This document shows, piece by piece, positions 6,132 to 7,207 of a DNA stretch of 7,207 nucleotides. The notes beneath the pieces are model-generated. The model was not told the DNA's origin. It ran no database searches and saw only the letters and a list, made by a program, of their open reading frames with translations. The stretch covers positions 1-7,207 of the forward strand of contig PMCH01000152.1 in the NCBI GenBank assembly GCA_003154055.1, in the 5' to 3' direction. Both the position numbers and the translations under genes were made by a program. Every line of letters begins with the position of its first letter. The stretch's first letter is position 1. This DNA comes from Acidobacteriaceae bacterium. GTDB taxonomy: Bacteria; Acidobacteriota; Terriglobia; Terriglobales; Acidobacteriaceae.

Positions 6132-7207
6132 ATGGATCTGCGCGCCCTCCTGGTATGCTCCGATCAAAACTCGGCCAGCATCCTGACTCATATTCTTCCC
6201 GAGATGGGGGTCGTCCCCGAGCACGTCGCCTCGATTTCGGACGGATTGCGGCGGTTGGACGAAGAGCAGTTCGATGCGGTCATTCTCGACTACCACGCCG
6301 ACCAGAGTTCGCAGGACTTTCTTGCCAAACTGCGCCAGTTGGGCAAGAACCGCGCGGCGCTGCTGATTGCCATTGTGGATGGCGAATACAGCGCGCGCCC
6401 GGTGTTTGGACTGGGCGCGAATTTCGTGCTCTACCGCCCGCTCTCACCCGAACGCACCCGCCTCAGCCTGAGGGCCGCGCGCGGCCTGATGCGGCGAGAG
6501 CGGCGGCGCGCTCCCAGAATTCCAATGAATACACCGGCGAGTTTCGATCATCCCGGAGCGGAGGACCAGCGCGCTACCCTCCTCGATCTGGGTGACGGCG
6601 GCACCTCCCTGCAGAGTGAGCGCCGCCTTCCGCCGGCATGCAAGGTCTATTTTCAATTTGCCCTTCCCGGCCAGCCGCAGATGGTGCGCCTTTCCGGGGA
6701 AGTGGCCTGGCAGGATTCCAGCGGTCGCACCGGCATCCGATTTGTGGATGTGCCCCAGACCTCGCGCCGCCTGATGCAGGCCTGGCTGCTGCAAAACAGT
6801 TTCCGCCAGGCGCAAAACCAGGCGGGCAAATCGGCCGCGCCGGTACTTCCCCAACCCGCACCCAAGCCCGAAGCACGAGGAGTCGGCCTTCCCGCCAATG
6901 CCGGCAACCGGCGCGGAGAACTCCGCGCCGCCTGCAAGTTGGGAGCGGAGGTCTATCGCGCGGGCAGCACCGTGCCCAATCGCTGCACGCTTTCCGATAT
7001 CAGCGAGGGTGGATGTTACGTCGAGATGCCGAGTCCGCTCATCGGCCAGGCGGGGGTGGAAATCGTCGTCCGTACCACGGAGATGAAATTCAAGATCAGC
7101 GGCCAGGTGCTCGCCGTCCATCCTGGATTTGGCATGGGAGTGCGCTTCATTTTCAAGGACGACGCCGAGAAAGAAGAGATCCTGCGCCTGCTCGCCCTGC
7201 TGGCCGC
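6132..7207 (+). CDS. Degenerate receiver plus two PilZ domains, c-di-GMP effector-like (358 aa, 3' end cut)
   Basis: Partial gene, open at the right edge. It probably senses c-di-GMP in the cytosol and may act on motility or surface structures. The first 120 residues are a receiver-like domain: Asp53 in VILDYHAD is the likely phosphoacceptor and Asp11 one acidic partner, but the conserved Thr/Ser position is Val82 and the conserved Lys is Arg102 (LYRPLS). Phosphorelay function is therefore doubtful. The first PilZ domain (about 124-225) has RRxxxR at 124-129 but D152-L-G-D-G-G157, with Gly in place of Ser. A Pro/Ala/Gln-rich linker (226-256) follows. The second PilZ domain (about 259-350) has R261-G-E-L-R265 and D289-I-S-E-G-G294, matching RxxxR and DxSxxG. 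The ATG at 6132 is the only good start: an in-frame TAG sits at 6117-6119 and AGGA lies 10 nt upstream. It is divergent from the 132-residue gene across 154 bp. The target protein cannot be told. Confidence 0.88.
   Translation, partial: MDLRALLVCSDQNSASILTHILPEMGVVPEHVASISDGLRRLDEEQFDAVILDYHADQSSQDFLAKLRQLGKNRAALLIAIVDGEYSARPVFGLGANFVLYRPLSPERTRLSLRAARGLMRRERRRAPRIPMNTPASFDHPGAEDQRATLLDLGDGGTSLQSERRLPPACKVYFQFALPGQPQMVRLSGEVAWQDSSGRTGIRFVDVPQTSRRLMQAWLLQNSFRQAQNQAGKSAAPVLPQPAPKPEARGVGLPANAGNRRGELRAACKLGAEVYRAGSTVPNRCTLSDISEGGCYVEMPSPLIGQAGVEIVVRTTEMKFKISGQVLAVHPGFGMGVRFIFKDDAEKEEILRLLALLA

Noticed and set aside
6444..7121. A 225-codon minus-strand open frame opposite the receiver-PilZ gene.
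   Set aside because: The plus-strand frame has recognisable PilZ motifs along the same stretch; the antisense frame has none.

Overview
The window looks like a GC-rich chromosomal segment from an Acidobacteriota-like bacterium. That placement is an inference from the gene content (a very large PilX-type protein in a fimT-pilV-pilW-pilX order, a small two-helix Cys/His-rich protein, and a receiver plus tandem PilZ protein), not from any phylogenetic marker. No rRNA, tRNA, CRISPR array, insertion sequence or phage gene was seen.

Minus strand, right to left, positions 5352 to 2: four consecutive genes encode type IV pilus minor pilins or pseudopilins. These are a FimT/GspH-like protein, a PilV-like protein, a PilW-like protein and a 963-residue PilX-like protein. 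Each begins with a short basic leader, a G|F prepilin peptidase site and a hydrophobic helix. The first three carry the Glu at mature position +5; the giant PilX-like protein has Ala there, as is common in the PilX/GspK tip class. The genes overlap or lie within about 50 nt of each other, so they are probably one operon. In known systems such sets form the priming and tip complex of the pilus, often with PilY1; any pilY1 would lie beyond the left edge.

Positions 5353-5578 hold the likely promoter of this operon (TTGACG, 17 nt, TACCAT on the minus strand) and a perfect 7-bp inverted repeat with a 7-nt spacer. Upstream, at 5579-5977 on the same strand, is a 132-residue protein with two membrane helices and a C-terminal Cys/His cluster that looks zinc-binding. 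A 154-bp divergent gap follows. On the plus strand from 6132, running off the right edge, is a protein with a degenerate receiver domain and two PilZ domains. The first PilZ is degenerate at its second motif and the second has both c-di-GMP binding motifs intact.

The most notable small-scale features are a perfect 17-bp tandem duplication over the pilV stop codon, which creates a six-codon minicistron (MISQYR) leading to the pilW ribosome binding site; a probable TTG start of pilV inside the end of fimT behind a strong Shine-Dalgarno; and calcium-loop-like acidic motifs in both the PilV and PilX proteins. I see a coherent surface-pilus locus with a nearby c-di-GMP type sensor. I see no clear evidence of an entirely new kind of system.
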